Counted from the stretch's first letter, positions 33,859 through 43,747 are shown. The stretch is 51,418 bases of DNA from an uncultured Muribaculaceae bacterium (GCA_910577585.1 CAJTNN010000008.1:37173-88590); one strand, 5' to 3'. The notes: generated from the sequence alone by a model not told the origin. Translations and numbers: made by a program.

Positions 33859-35241
33859 ATGCAACATAAAGATGACCAACGACTGCAGGATCTCGCCACA
33901 GCACCTGAGTGGCGCCTGCTGATAAAATACAGCCTCCCTGCGGTGATCGGCACCGTGGTGACGGCGCTCTACAATATCATTGACTCAATCGTGATCGGGC
34001 ATGCCATACCTGACCCTAATGTGGTGGCGGGTATCGCTGTCACCTTCCCGGTGATGACCCTGGCCACGGCTTTGGGAATGCTCATAGGGGCCGGCGCGGC
34101 CACAAGGGCATCTATCGTACTGGGCCAGAAGGACCTGCATATGGCCGAGGTGATTCTGGGCAACAGTGTGCAGCTCACAATATTCATCGGCATCCTCTAT
34201 GCCTCATGCTTCGCGATATTCGTCGACCCGATCCTGAAGGTATTCGGGGCCTCTGAGGCCACATTGCCTTATGCACGTGAGTTTATATTATGGGTGCTTC
34301 CGGGGATGGTGCTCATCAACCTCACATTCTCTTACAATAATGTGATGCGCGCCTCGGGTTATCCCAGCAAGGCCATGTATACCAATATGATAGGCGCACT
34401 GCTGAATGCCATCCTTGCTCCGCTCTTCCTCTTCGGGTTCAAGTGGGGCATACGAGGTGCGGCGGTGGCCACCGACCTGTCGATGCTCGTGGCTGCAATC
34501 TGGGTGATGAGCCATTTCTTCAACAAAAAGAATACGCTGCATTTCGTGAGGGGCACATTCCGGCTCAACTGGCCGGTGATACGCTCTGTGCTTTACATCG
34601 GCATGGCCCCCTTCCTGATCAATGTGTGCGGCTCGGTAATCAATGCGATTGTGAATAACTCGCTGCTTAAGTATGGTGGCGACAATGCGATTGCTGCGGT
34701 AGTGGTGTTCAACCGTTTTGTGACTATTTTCGTGTTTGTGGTCATAGGTATCTGTCAGGGAATGCAGCCTATATTGGGTTACAATTATGGCGCGCGGAAG
34801 TTTTCGAGACTCTTCCGCACTCTCTGGATTGCTGCCGGCACCGGAGTTGTGATTACCTCAATCGGGTGTCTTATCGGCCACATCTGGCCACGCCAGATTG
34901 CCTCGATGTTCATGACCGACCCCACGCAGATAGCCGCGGCTGTCAATTGCCTGAAAATCGCCACCATTTCGTTCTGGATGGTAGGATTCCAGATTGTGTC
35001 GACCAATTTCTTCCAGAGTCTCGGCATGGCGGGCAAGGCGGTGTTCCTGAGTCTGACGCGTCAGATAATTTTCATGATTCCGCTTCTGTTTATTCTTCCG
35101 CCTCTGTTTCAGCTCAATGGGGTGTGGAGTGCATTCCCGATATCTGATTCACTCGCAACATTTGTATCGGCCGGAATGTTAATATGGCAGATACGCCGCA
35201 TCCGACGCTCAATGCCGGAGAATACCCTGGCGCACGCTTGA
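33859..35241 (+). CDS. MATE-family efflux transporter
   Basis: A 460-residue multi-pass inner membrane protein. Twelve hydrophobic segments are expected; clear ones begin at LLIKYSLPAVIGTVVTALYNI and VVAGIAVTFPVMTLATALGMLIGAGAATRASI, and the last ends in FVSAGMLIWQI. The sequence is of the NorM/DinF MATE type, which exports cationic compounds with Na+ or H+. In this operon it could also act on a sugar or lipid intermediate, but the fold is not the Wzx flippase pattern. The ATG at 33859 is 20 bp after the cytidylyltransferase stop; an in-frame TTG at 33841 is possible. Confidence 0.85.
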   Translation: MQHKDDQRLQDLATAPEWRLLIKYSLPAVIGTVVTALYNIIDSIVIGHAIPDPNVVAGIAVTFPVMTLATALGMLIGAGAATRASIVLGQKDLHMAEVILGNSVQLTIFIGILYASCFAIFVDPILKVFGASEATLPYAREFILWVLPGMVLINLTFSYNNVMRASGYPSKAMYTNMIGALLNAILAPLFLFGFKWGIRGAAVATDLSMLVAAIWVMSHFFNKKNTLHFVRGTFRLNWPVIRSVLYIGMAPFLINVCGSVINAIVNNSLLKYGGDNAIAAVVVFNRFVTIFVFVVIGICQGMQPILGYNYGARKFSRLFRTLWIAAGTGVVITSIGCLIGHIWPRQIASMFMTDPTQIAAAVNCLKIATISFWMVGFQIVSTNFFQSLGMAGKAVFLSLTRQIIFMIPLLFILPPLFQLNGVWSAFPISDSLATFVSAGMLIWQIRRIRRSMPENTLAHA

Positions 35242-35264
35242 TTAACCCATATAGACACCATTTC

Positions 35265-36797
35265 ATGAATCTCACCCCCATCGGACGCCTCCTCTTCAAA
35301 CGCCGCGGCCTGCGCACCGACGCATGGACAGACCATGGCGACTCCATCCAGCTCTCGCAGCTGCGGTGGCTGCTTTTTCGTGCGGCGTCGACTGAGTTCG
35401 GACGCCGACATGGCTTCGAGGAGATTCTTCGCGCTTCCGACCCGCGTAAGGAATATGCAGCACGAGTGCCGTTGGCTGACTATGAGGCCTTCCGCGGCCT
35501 CATCATGCGCATGACCGATGGTGAGAAGGATATACTCTGGCCGGGTGAATGCCATAATTTCGCGCAATCGAGCGGCACGTCGGGCGGACGCTCGAAGTAT
35601 ATACCCGTCACCCGCGATTCGCTGCGCGTGAATCATTATGCCGGCAGCGCCGATGTGGTGGCACAGTATCTGCGATATTTCCCCGAGAGCCGCCTATTTG
35701 GCGGTAAAGCCATGATTTTAGGTGGCTCTTTCGAAACCCAGCTGCACCCTAAAGGCCACAATATGAAGGTGGGCGACCTGTCGGCCACTCTGATTGACGC
35801 TATCCCTGAATGGGCAAATATCTTCCGTGTGCCCGATAAGCGCACGGCCCTGCTTGCTGATTGGCATAAGAAGCTCGACCTTATGGCTGAGGCCGCCATT
35901 CATGCCGACCTCACCAATATCAGCGGGGTGCCATCGTGGTTTCTGCGGGTGATAAGGCGCTCGCTCGAGCTCTCGGGCGAGCCTGATGGCCACCGGCTCT
36001 GGCCCAATATGGAGGTATTCTTTCACGGGGGGATATCTTTCGCACCTTACCGGGCTGAATATGAGCGCATTTTCGACCCTGCCAAGATGCATTATTTCGA
36101 GACCTACAATGCCTCAGAGGGATTCTTCGCCACACAGGCCGCACGCGACAACGATGGCTTGCTGCTGCTCATCGATAATGGCATTTATTATGAGTTCCTG
36201 CCTCTTGACGCAAGCCCTGACACCCCCACTTTAGGGGTCGATGAGGTCACACCGGGCCAGGTGTATGAGATGATTATATCCTCTTGCAATGGATTGTGGC
36301 GCTACCGCATAGGCGACACCGTGAGAGTGGTGAGCCTCAACCCTCTGAAAATCCGTGTGGCCGGGCGCACCAAAGCTTTTATCAATGCTTTTGGCGAGGA
36401 GCTTATGGAGTCGAATGCCGAAGCGGCTATTGCCGAGGCATGCCGACAGACCGGAGCACATATCCGCAACTACACCGCCGGCCCTCTCTATGCCCATGAC
36501 AATATGAAGGGGCGTCATCAGTGGCTCATCGAATGGAATACACCGCCGGCCGACCTCTCACAGTTCAGCCGCATACTTGACTCTGAACTTCAGCGTGTTA
36601 ACTCCGACTATGCAGCCAAGCGCACCGACAGCATATTCCTCGATCCGCTCGAGATCATCAGTCTGCCTGCCGGAAGCTTCGACCGCTGGCTCTCAACACA
36701 GGGGAACCGCCGTCTCGGTGGCCAACGCAAGATACCCCGTCTGCGCAACGACCGCTCCATCATCGAGCCAATCATCACATCTCTTCAGCAGCATTGA
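35265..36797 (+). CDS. GH3 auxin-responsive-promoter family adenylate-forming enzyme
   Basis: A 510-residue member of the GH3 acyl-adenylate amidoligase family. FAQSSGTSGGRSKYIPVT is the P-loop-like adenylation motif; MEVFFHGGISFAPYRAEYERIF, YFETYNASEGFFA, LWRYRIGDTVRV and KIRVAGRTKAFINAFGEELME are family blocks. Plant GH3 enzymes join amino acids to jasmonate or auxin; the bacterial substrates are unknown. The ATG at 35265 lies 23 bp after the MATE gene. An upstream in-frame start at 35184 overlaps the MATE gene and was rejected. The position suggests co-transcription with the nonulosonate genes. Confidence 0.85.
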   Translation: MNLTPIGRLLFKRRGLRTDAWTDHGDSIQLSQLRWLLFRAASTEFGRRHGFEEILRASDPRKEYAARVPLADYEAFRGLIMRMTDGEKDILWPGECHNFAQSSGTSGGRSKYIPVTRDSLRVNHYAGSADVVAQYLRYFPESRLFGGKAMILGGSFETQLHPKGHNMKVGDLSATLIDAIPEWANIFRVPDKRTALLADWHKKLDLMAEAAIHADLTNISGVPSWFLRVIRRSLELSGEPDGHRLWPNMEVFFHGGISFAPYRAEYERIFDPAKMHYFETYNASEGFFATQAARDNDGLLLLIDNGIYYEFLPLDASPDTPTLGVDEVTPGQVYEMIISSCNGLWRYRIGDTVRVVSLNPLKIRVAGRTKAFINAFGEELMESNAEAAIAEACRQTGAHIRNYTAGPLYAHDNMKGRHQWLIEWNTPPADLSQFSRILDSELQRVNSDYAAKRTDSIFLDPLEIISLPAGSFDRWLSTQGNRRLGGQRKIPRLRNDRSIIEPIITSLQQH

Positions 36798-36887
36798 CCA
36801 TATTCCCCTACTTGGCAATCCCGGGGGATGTGCCTACATGGGGGGCAACCGGGCGAGCTTCTTCCCTGCCATCCGCCAAGACCGGCT

Positions 36888-36919
36888 ATTGTATAAGTCA
36901 CAAAAAATGTGTACATTTG
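36888..36919 (+). promoter_or_regulatory. Promoter upstream of cotH
   Basis: ATTG at 36888-36891 (one mismatch to TTTG), a 20-bp spacer, then TACATTTG at 36912-36919. Predicted leader about 90 nt. Confidence 0.6.
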
Positions 36920-37011
36920 CAGTCCGCTCTTCACCGGGCTGATTCACATCTTATTCACAAAGGGGCTGCCCGATGTCTGGCCTCTCTGCTACAATCACCT
37001 GACAAGTATTC

Positions 37012-38742
37012 ATGAGATTCCTTCTTTACATATCAGTCATATTGTTAATCTGCAGCGGCGCTGTGGCCTCGTCGATGACGCCTGACCAAACGGCCGTCTT
37101 CGATACGCCCGCGACCGACACGGTAGATACCATCAAGCCGGTAGAGCCCGGCGATACCATCGAGCCCGGCGATAGCGTCAAGCCGGTGGAGCCAATCGAG
37201 CCGATAGAGCCGGGGGATAGTATCAAGCCGGTAGAACCCGTAGACACGGTGGTGTACGGTCCGGACAGTGTGCCGCTGCACCCTGAATGGCCGCATACGC
37301 TGGCCTCGCGCACCATCCCCCTTGTGCATATTGTCACCGAGGGACGCCGCCCTATTCTCGACAAAATCAATTATCTCGATGCCGGACTGCGCATCGAGGT
37401 GCCTGACTCGCAAAGCCGTTGGGAGCCGCTCGGCGCGGAGGGTGATCTTGTGCCGCTCGAAATCCGCGGTCGCGGCAACTGGTCGTGGTTTACTTCGCAG
37501 AAGAAGGCTTATAAACTGAAGTTCAAGAAGAAGACGACTGTCTTAGGCATGCCGGCCCATAAACATTTCGCTCTGATATGCTACGACCCGTTCTACAAGA
37601 CAATGTGGCTGGCACCATGGATCGGTATGGAGGTGGGGCGCCTTGTGGGATTCCCGTGGGTGCCGCGCATGACGCCGGTAGAGGTGGTGCTTAACGGCGA
37701 ATACCGAGGCATTTACCTTCTCGTGGAGTCAATAAAGATTGACCCCAACCGTCTCGACATCACTGTGCAGGAGGAGGAGTCGGAGGATCTGGCCACTGTC
37801 AGCTCCGGATGGCTTGTGGAACTCGACAACCAGAATGACGAGTTCCAGATATCATTCCCTGCCAACAACGCCTCGGGCACAATCCGTGTCACATACAAGG
37901 AGCCGGAGCTAATCTCTGAAGTGCAGCTCGATTGGCTGCTTAAGGAGTTTACATATCTTAATGCGCTCATAGAGAATCCCTATCTCTTCCCCCACGACCG
38001 CTGGACATCACACTTCGATCTCGATGCGCTGGCAAAATATGTGGTGGTGCGTGAATTGCTGCATGACATCGATGGATATTCGGGCAGTCAATATTTCTAC
38101 CGCGACCTCAACACCGACAAATGGGTGGCCGGCCCGCTGTGGGACATGGAGTTCTGGTCGGATAAGAAACCGGGCTGGATAGCCAACTATGGCCGATGGT
38201 CGCACCTGAACTGGATTCCCCACATGATGAAGTCGCCGCTCTTCAACGAGACATTCATACAGCAGTGGGATGCTTTCTACAATGGCCGATTCCGCGAGAT
38301 ATTCGACTTCATCGACAGCATACCCCCCATCTATGACGCGGCCGACCGGGCGAATGCCATGCGCTGGCCCGACGAGGGGGCACCGATCGAGGAGAAACTC
38401 GACATGGCTCGCAGCAATTTCGAATATAATTCAGAGTGGATAGAGGCCAATAAGTTATGGCAGATTATAGTGGGGGTGGATGCCCCCGAAGCTGATATGA
38501 CTGAGCTCAGTCAACTTCGGGCCATCAGCGACGGGCGCACACTCCATGTGAGCACTCCGGAAGACGCTACCCAGATCACCATCCATAGCCCCCAGGGCAC
38601 GATGCTGCTGAGCAGGCGCGTGCAGGCGGGTGAATGCGAGATCGACCTCGCAGGCATCGACATGGCCCACCGCATCCTGCTCGTCACTCTGACCACACCG
38701 CGGGGCGGCAGCCAGTCGGGGCGCATCGTACGCCGCAACTGA
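37012..38742 (+). CDS. Secreted CotH-kinase-family protein
   Basis: A 576-residue exported protein. The signal peptide (MRFLLYISVILLICSGAVAS) is followed by a repetitive Pro/Glu/Asp segment (residues about 40-80), then the CotH kinase-like domain: VPLEIRGRGNWSWFTSQKKAYKLKF, HKHFALICYDPFYKT, VVLNGEYRGIYLLVESI, VVRELLHDIDGYSGSQYFYRDLN, KWVAGPLWDMEFW. CotH phosphorylates spore-coat proteins in Bacillus; here a surface or periplasmic protein kinase is only inferred. The C-terminal 80 residues look like a beta-sandwich of the T9SS-CTD sort (THIHSPQG, IVRRN ending), though less clear. It has its own promoter. Confidence 0.8.
   Translation: MRFLLYISVILLICSGAVASSMTPDQTAVFDTPATDTVDTIKPVEPGDTIEPGDSVKPVEPIEPIEPGDSIKPVEPVDTVVYGPDSVPLHPEWPHTLASRTIPLVHIVTEGRRPILDKINYLDAGLRIEVPDSQSRWEPLGAEGDLVPLEIRGRGNWSWFTSQKKAYKLKFKKKTTVLGMPAHKHFALICYDPFYKTMWLAPWIGMEVGRLVGFPWVPRMTPVEVVLNGEYRGIYLLVESIKIDPNRLDITVQEEESEDLATVSSGWLVELDNQNDEFQISFPANNASGTIRVTYKEPELISEVQLDWLLKEFTYLNALIENPYLFPHDRWTSHFDLDALAKYVVVRELLHDIDGYSGSQYFYRDLNTDKWVAGPLWDMEFWSDKKPGWIANYGRWSHLNWIPHMMKSPLFNETFIQQWDAFYNGRFREIFDFIDSIPPIYDAADRANAMRWPDEGAPIEEKLDMARSNFEYNSEWIEANKLWQIIVGVDAPEADMTELSQLRAISDGRTLHVSTPEDATQITIHSPQGTMLLSRRVQAGECEIDLAGIDMAHRILLVTLTTPRGGSQSGRIVRRN
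37132..37245 (+). repeat. Pro/Glu/Asp-rich in-frame tandem repeat in cotH
   Basis: Degenerate units encoding KPVEPGD, TIEPGD, KPVEP, IEPIEPGD and similar, near the N-terminus of the mature CotH protein. It looks like a flexible linker or stalk between the signal peptide and the catalytic domain. Confidence 0.85.
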
Positions 38743-38774
38743 CCATACATTTTTCGCTGCCGCAGGTGTAAATA

Positions 38775-38806
38775 TTTGGAAATGTAAAAATTTGGATGTA
38801 ACTTTG
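38775..38806 (+). promoter_or_regulatory. Promoter of the CapD/FlaA1-type gene
   Basis: TTTG at 38775-38778, a 20-bp spacer, then TAACTTTG at 38799-38806: an exact match to the Bacteroidetes consensus. The predicted leader to the ATG at 39005 is about 195 nt. Confidence 0.75.
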
Positions 38807-39004
38807 TAATCTCATGAATTGCCACTGAAAGCAATTATGGGAATCCGTATGCCGACTCAACTGCGATGGTTGACGAGACATGCGGAGATTGGGTGTATCA
38901 AAATTTCACTATAAATTATCCAGTAATCTCCTCCCGCACTCCTCACCCCTCTCTCCGGCGGTCAGGATCGACGGGGACTTAACTTCCTTAGAACTTGCAT
39001 CATT

Positions 39005-40969
39005 ATGTTTAGACTCGACTTCGAGAAATACCTGCGTTCCACGATTGTGCTGGCTATCGACACGGTCACTTCCGTGTTTGCCTCCGCTCTCGTGTTGATT
39101 TTCGGCTACATACTGCGAGGTTATCATGCCGTCGGTCCGGTGCACTTCGTCACCACATGGATTATCGGTGCGGCTGTGGCCTCGGTCATCGCCTTCTATT
39201 TCACACGGGTATATAAACTCGTGATTCGCTTCTCTACAATCCGGGAATTCTCGCGTCTCTGTGTGGCCGTCATTTGCAAGGAGTTGCTGCTGGCGGCCTC
39301 AATTGCGATTTTCGATGGCGACCGCCCGTTCCGTCTGCTGGCCGCGCTGCTGATTCTCGACTTCCTCATCACTATCGGCGCCCTGCTCCTGACTCGCGTG
39401 CTGATGCTTTCGGTATACTGGATGGCTAACCGCAATCGCCATATGGAGCATCACGACGGGCTGCAGAATGTACTCGTATACGGCAGCGGAGCCAAGTCGG
39501 CCTCTATCGTGACCCGACTGCGCACATCGCCCCACTATCGTGTCACCGGATTTATCGTGCCGGCCGCCGACCAGACTGACTCGCTGCTCATGGGCAAACC
39601 GGTCTACTATTTCCATGACGAGAATGATGTGAAGGATATCATCGACAAGGCTCATGCAGGCGGCGTGTTATTTGCCTATCATCTTGATGCTCATGAGGAG
39701 CAGAACCGCCTTGTGGATTATTGCCAGAAACTGGGCGTGAAGATGTTTGTGGCCCCCTCTATCGACGAAATCAAGGATGGCAAAGCCATCACACCCTCTA
39801 TACGCAAAATCAAGATTGAGGACCTGCTCGGACGCTCTGAGATTAAAATCAACATGAAGGAGATCCGCGACAATTTCCAGGGCAAGACGGTGCTCGTGAC
39901 CGGAGCCGCAGGCTCAATCGGATCGGAACTCTGCCGCCAGCTGGCTCATCTCGGGGTGAAGCATCTAGTGATGTTTGACAATGCCGAGACTCCGCTGCAT
40001 AATGTGCGTCTGGAGTTTGAGGATAATTATCCGAGCCTCTACTTCACGCCCGTCATCGGCGATGTGCGCCAGGTGGAGAGACTGGATTATGTGTTCCGCA
40101 AATATCGCCCGGATGTGGTGTTTCACGCCGCTGCCTACAAACATGTGCCCCTGATGGAGGAGAACCCCTGCGAGGCGGTGATGGTCAATGTGCGCGGCTC
40201 GCGAAATGTGGCCGACAAGTGTGTGGAGTATGAGGCCGAGAAGATGGTGATGATATCTACCGACAAGGCTGTCAATCCCACCAACATCATGGGCTGCACG
40301 AAGCGTCTGGCTGAAATCTATGTGCAGTCGCTCGGTCTGGCCATCGAGCAGGGTGTGCGCAAGGGTAAGACTACGTTTGTCACCACTCGATTCGGCAATG
40401 TGCTCGGCTCTAACGGCTCGGTTATCCCCCGATTTACCGAACAGATTGAGAAGGGTGGACCGCTCACTGTGACCGACCCGGAGATTAGACGTTTCTTCAT
40501 GACCATACCCGAGGCCTGCCGACTTGTGATGGAGGCGGCCACAATAGCCACCGGCACACAGATTTTCGTATTCGACATGGGCACCCCCATCAAGATTGAT
40601 GACTTGGCACGCCGCATGATTCAGCTTGCCGGCTTTGAGCCTGACCGTGATATCGCCATCGAATACACCGGTCTGCGCCCGGGCGAGAAGCTCTACGAAG
40701 AGGTGCTTGCAACCAAGGAGAACACCATCCCCACCAATCATGACCGCATCTTTGTGGCCAAGGTGAGAAAGTATGAGTATGACGCTGCCGCAGCCACTTC
40801 CGACGAGTTGCACATGCTTGCCGAACGCGTTGAGATTCCGGAGATGGTGAAGCTCATGAAGCGCACTGTGCCCGAGTTTATCTCGAAGCATTCTGTGTTC
40901 GAGATCTATGACCAGCCGGCAAACGCAGAGACTGCCGCCGATGTGGCCGACACCAAAGACGCCGAATAA
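39005..40969 (+). CDS. Membrane NDP-sugar 4,6-dehydratase (CapD/FlaA1/WbpM type)
   Basis: A 654-residue polysaccharide biosynthesis protein. Four N-terminal hydrophobic segments (starting IVLAIDTVTSVFASALVLIFG) anchor a PglF/WbpM-type soluble region. A first CoA-binding-like domain (NVLVYGSGAKSASIVTRL) precedes the NAD(P) Rossmann domain (VLVTGAAGSIGSELCRQ at about residue 299) with VVFHAAAYKHVPLMEENP and STDKAVNPTNIMGCTKRLAEIY, in which the usual SDR tyrosine position reads M, as in the FlaA1 clade. Predicted to dehydrate UDP-GlcNAc to UDP-2-acetamido-2,6-dideoxy-4-keto-hexose, giving bacillosamine-type precursors. This may supply the nonulosonate operon upstream (inference). Confidence 0.88.
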   Translation: MFRLDFEKYLRSTIVLAIDTVTSVFASALVLIFGYILRGYHAVGPVHFVTTWIIGAAVASVIAFYFTRVYKLVIRFSTIREFSRLCVAVICKELLLAASIAIFDGDRPFRLLAALLILDFLITIGALLLTRVLMLSVYWMANRNRHMEHHDGLQNVLVYGSGAKSASIVTRLRTSPHYRVTGFIVPAADQTDSLLMGKPVYYFHDENDVKDIIDKAHAGGVLFAYHLDAHEEQNRLVDYCQKLGVKMFVAPSIDEIKDGKAITPSIRKIKIEDLLGRSEIKINMKEIRDNFQGKTVLVTGAAGSIGSELCRQLAHLGVKHLVMFDNAETPLHNVRLEFEDNYPSLYFTPVIGDVRQVERLDYVFRKYRPDVVFHAAAYKHVPLMEENPCEAVMVNVRGSRNVADKCVEYEAEKMVMISTDKAVNPTNIMGCTKRLAEIYVQSLGLAIEQGVRKGKTTFVTTRFGNVLGSNGSVIPRFTEQIEKGGPLTVTDPEIRRFFMTIPEACRLVMEAATIATGTQIFVFDMGTPIKIDDLARRMIQLAGFEPDRDIAIEYTGLRPGEKLYEEVLATKENTIPTNHDRIFVAKVRKYEYDAAAATSDELHMLAERVEIPEMVKLMKRTVPEFISKHSVFEIYDQPANAETAADVADTKDAE

Positions 40970-41065
40970 CCGGCAACATGCCTCCCTGCATCTCTCACCA
41001 TGACGAGCAGGGAACTGACCGCCGTCAGCCCCACAAGATATAAGATAAATAGGATTGGATAAAAG

Positions 41066-41107
41066 AAGAGAGGGAGCGCACCCGGATGCCGGGGCGCTCC
41101 CTCTCTT
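41066..41107. terminator. Strong hairpin downstream of the CapD-type gene
   Basis: Perfect 14-bp arms (AAGAGAGGGAGCGC/GCGCTCCCTCTCTT) extend inward through a bulged A and a CCCGG/CCGGG stem with an ATG loop. It lies between the convergent ends of this gene and the broken T9SS protein gene, so it can serve one or both strands. Confidence 0.75.
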
Positions 41108-41115
41108 TATTCAGG

Positions 41116-41141
41116 GCCGGAGAGCTTGAGGGCTCTCCGGC
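41116..41141. terminator. Second hairpin in the same convergent gap
   Basis: Ten-bp arms GCCGGAGAGC/GCTCTCCGGC with a 6-nt loop, 9 bp from the preceding hairpin and 33 bp from the stop of the minus-strand gene. On the minus strand it is the first structure after that gene. Confidence 0.65.
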
Positions 41142-41173
41142 TTATGATTGTTGAAGGTTTGAATCCGCAGGAA

Positions 41174-43666
41174 TCAACGCTTGATGTATTTACGGCCATT
41201 GACGATGTAGAGGCCGGCGGGAAGTTCCTGGAAGTTCTTGACGGGCACACGCACGCCTGTCGGAGTATACACCTCGAAGGCGCCTTCAGCCGCAATCTGC
41301 TCTACACCTGAGCCGGCATTGGGGTCAGGGTTAGAATGATATGTGATGTCGAGCACATTGTCGCGGTTGAAGAGGGGGCTATCGCTGGCTGAGAGCAGAC
41401 GCAGATAGTAGTCTGTGTCAAAGTCAGCAAAGATGAATTGCATCTCTCCGTTGTATGAATAAGTAGTGGAGCAATTCACTACCTCATCGTTGCCGAAATA
41501 GAGCACTTTTGCCTTGCCTACTGTCTCACCCACAGTGTAGATATGGCCGTCGGCGGGAAGTTCGGCATCGGTCATGGGCTGCTCGCTGAAGAGCACCATT
41601 GTCATGACGGCGTCTTCGCCACGCTTGGCATCGAGATACATGAGGCCATCGGCATCCTCAGTGATGTTGACATCTGTGGGGAGGTCCTTCGGTGCCTCGG
41701 GAGCCTTCTCGATGGGTGTGATCACGAAGTTGCGGATAAAGAAGCGTGAGGCCTTCTGCGAGCACATGGCCAGAGTGACGGTGGCATACTCGCTCTGAGC
41801 AGGCACATCGACTGATACGGGCACAAATGTTGACGAGAAGTCATTGTAGCCGGCTGTGTCGAAGCCCTCCATCGTGCCTTCGTATGAAGTGATGGTCTTG
41901 TGGATGACATTACCGGTGCGTACACGCAGATAGCCGCCGGCGCCAAACCATCCGGGCTCGCAACCCTGCGGGAGTTCCACACCATTCGAATCGGGAGTGG
42001 CAGCGGGATCACGCTGAGTCTCCATGGCGAACTCGAAGCTTACGTTGAAGGGTGTATTGAGGGGAAGTGCCGGAGTTGTGAGACGGCGCTCCTGGGAGTC
42101 GATGACTGTGAATACGGCATTGTCGCCATAGTAGCCGCGCACCCAGGGTGAGAATTCTTCGTTGGTGGGGAAGCCGGTCCAGCCATGTATGAGTGAGCCG
42201 AAGGGGTAATTCTCGATCTGCGGAGCATACGGGAGCGATACCTCGGGCACTGCATAGGCGTCTACGGCTGTCTTCGACACGTTGTCGCCATTGACTGTCC
42301 ATGCGCGGAAGTAGGTCATGGCATTGGGCTCGCAATCTACGATAATCTCTTGCGGTTCGCCAACATAGATAACCTTGCCGCCACCTTCGATCTCATCGCC
42401 TACGGCCACATCAGCTGTGGGAGCGCCGAATGTGCCTGCATACCCCTTCTGATAGCCACCGAGCACCTCATTGGTCATGGCCACAATCACGGGGAGCTTG
42501 GAGGTGACGTTGACTCTGATTGATTTTGTGCCGGCAGCGCGTGCATAGAGGGATTCAGGAGCTTTCTGAGAGGTGCTGAATACGACCTCGGCGGGATTCT
42601 CCACATTATATGCAGGATAACCATTGGCGCTGATGGCCTGGATTTAGTAGTCCTGGCTGGGCTTGATGTCGGGATAAGTGAGCGAGATGCGGGTATCGGT
42701 GCCGTAGTATATGGCATGCGCGTTGCCAAACATCATATCGTTGGCGGCCAGGAAGGTCTCGCCGTCGCTGGGGAGGTCGGCGGATGTGATGGGAGATTCG
42801 CTGACGAGCACGATTGTGGCATCTGCGCCCGGAGCCTTGGCGAGCTGGATGAGAAGGTCGCTACCCTCCTGGGCGACCTTGAGATTGCGCGGGGCATTGG
42901 CCGGAGCGGTAGTGTCGAGGCAGGGGGTGAAAGTGTAGCGCTGCTCTACGAGGTCGCCTGTGGCTGTCCAGTGAATGTAGGATTCTGAGTCAAGCATATA
43001 GGCCTTCTTGAAGGTGGAAAGCTTGGCATCCTCTACCATGCTCTGGGCAGTGGCTACGAATACATCGTTGGCATCCCAGCCCTGGAGGCTGGTGTTGAAG
43101 CCGTTGGAGTTGGTGGCAGGGGCTTTCTCTTCACGGAAGCAGAGCTCAATCTTGCCATCCTTCTCATGGAGGCGGAACTGGAGCGAGCATTCGGCTTTCT
43201 CTCCCTCCTGAGTGGCCATGCGGGCATGACCATACTGCACGATACAGATGCGGTCGCCGGGAGTGCCTACGGTCTTGTAGGTGATGTCGGCACGCTCGAA
43301 GTCCTCTTTGACCGGGGTCATGGTGATGGCGAATGCGTCACCGCCATAGTTTACCACACCGTCGCCGAAGAAGAGGCCACCTGAAGATGACACTACAAAC
43401 TGGTCGAAAAGGCGGCCGCCGAGGCGGAAGTCAAAGCCGATTTCGAAGCCCTGGGCTGAATAGTCGGAGGGGCCCTGGTAGTCGGGGAAGATGACGGTGG
43501 TGCCGGTGTCGGGCTTGTTGGTGATGGGGGTGCCGTCGGTAATCTCCTCGAAGGGGGCGCCGCCGGTGGCGATGCTGTACTGACGCAGGTTGCCGGCCTG
43601 TGCATCTGATGCACCAAGGGCGAGTGCTGCTGTCACGACAGCCATCGGAATCGTAAATCTTTTCAT
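41174..43666 (-). pseudogene. Secreted T9SS-type protein interrupted by an in-frame TAA
   Basis: Two open frames are in the same reading frame: 43666-42644 (340 codons, signal peptide MKRFTIPMAVVTAALALGASDAQA) and the stretch below 42643, which continues to 41174. They are separated only by a TAA at 42646-42644. Reading across, the sequence runs SQDY-stop-IQAISANGYPAYNVENPAEVVF, and the stop sits where a fibronectin-type 'YYIQA' tyrosine (TAC/TAT) is expected. The full product would be about 830 residues and end in a T9SS sorting domain (FEVYTPTGVRVPVKNF, LPAGLYIVNGRKYIKR). Start at ATG 43666 with a promoter at 43748-43779. The interruption may be a real nonsense mutation, a sequencing error, or readthrough; function unknown. 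Confidence 0.8.
42644..42646 (-). other. In-frame TAA that splits the T9SS protein gene
   Basis: TAA on the minus strand (TTA at 42644-42646 on the plus strand), directly after a TAC Tyr codon. One base change in the third position would restore tyrosine. Confidence 0.85.
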
Positions 43667-43747
43667 ATACTGTTGGTAATAAAGGTTAGTTGCATTCTAT
43701 AGATGATTGTGAATCGGGGGCGTAGCGGTGTCATTTTGACCACATTG

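Noticed and set aside
36577..36942. 121-codon frame at the end of the GH3 gene
   Set aside because: It overlaps the GH3 gene in another frame and has no start context or family resemblance.
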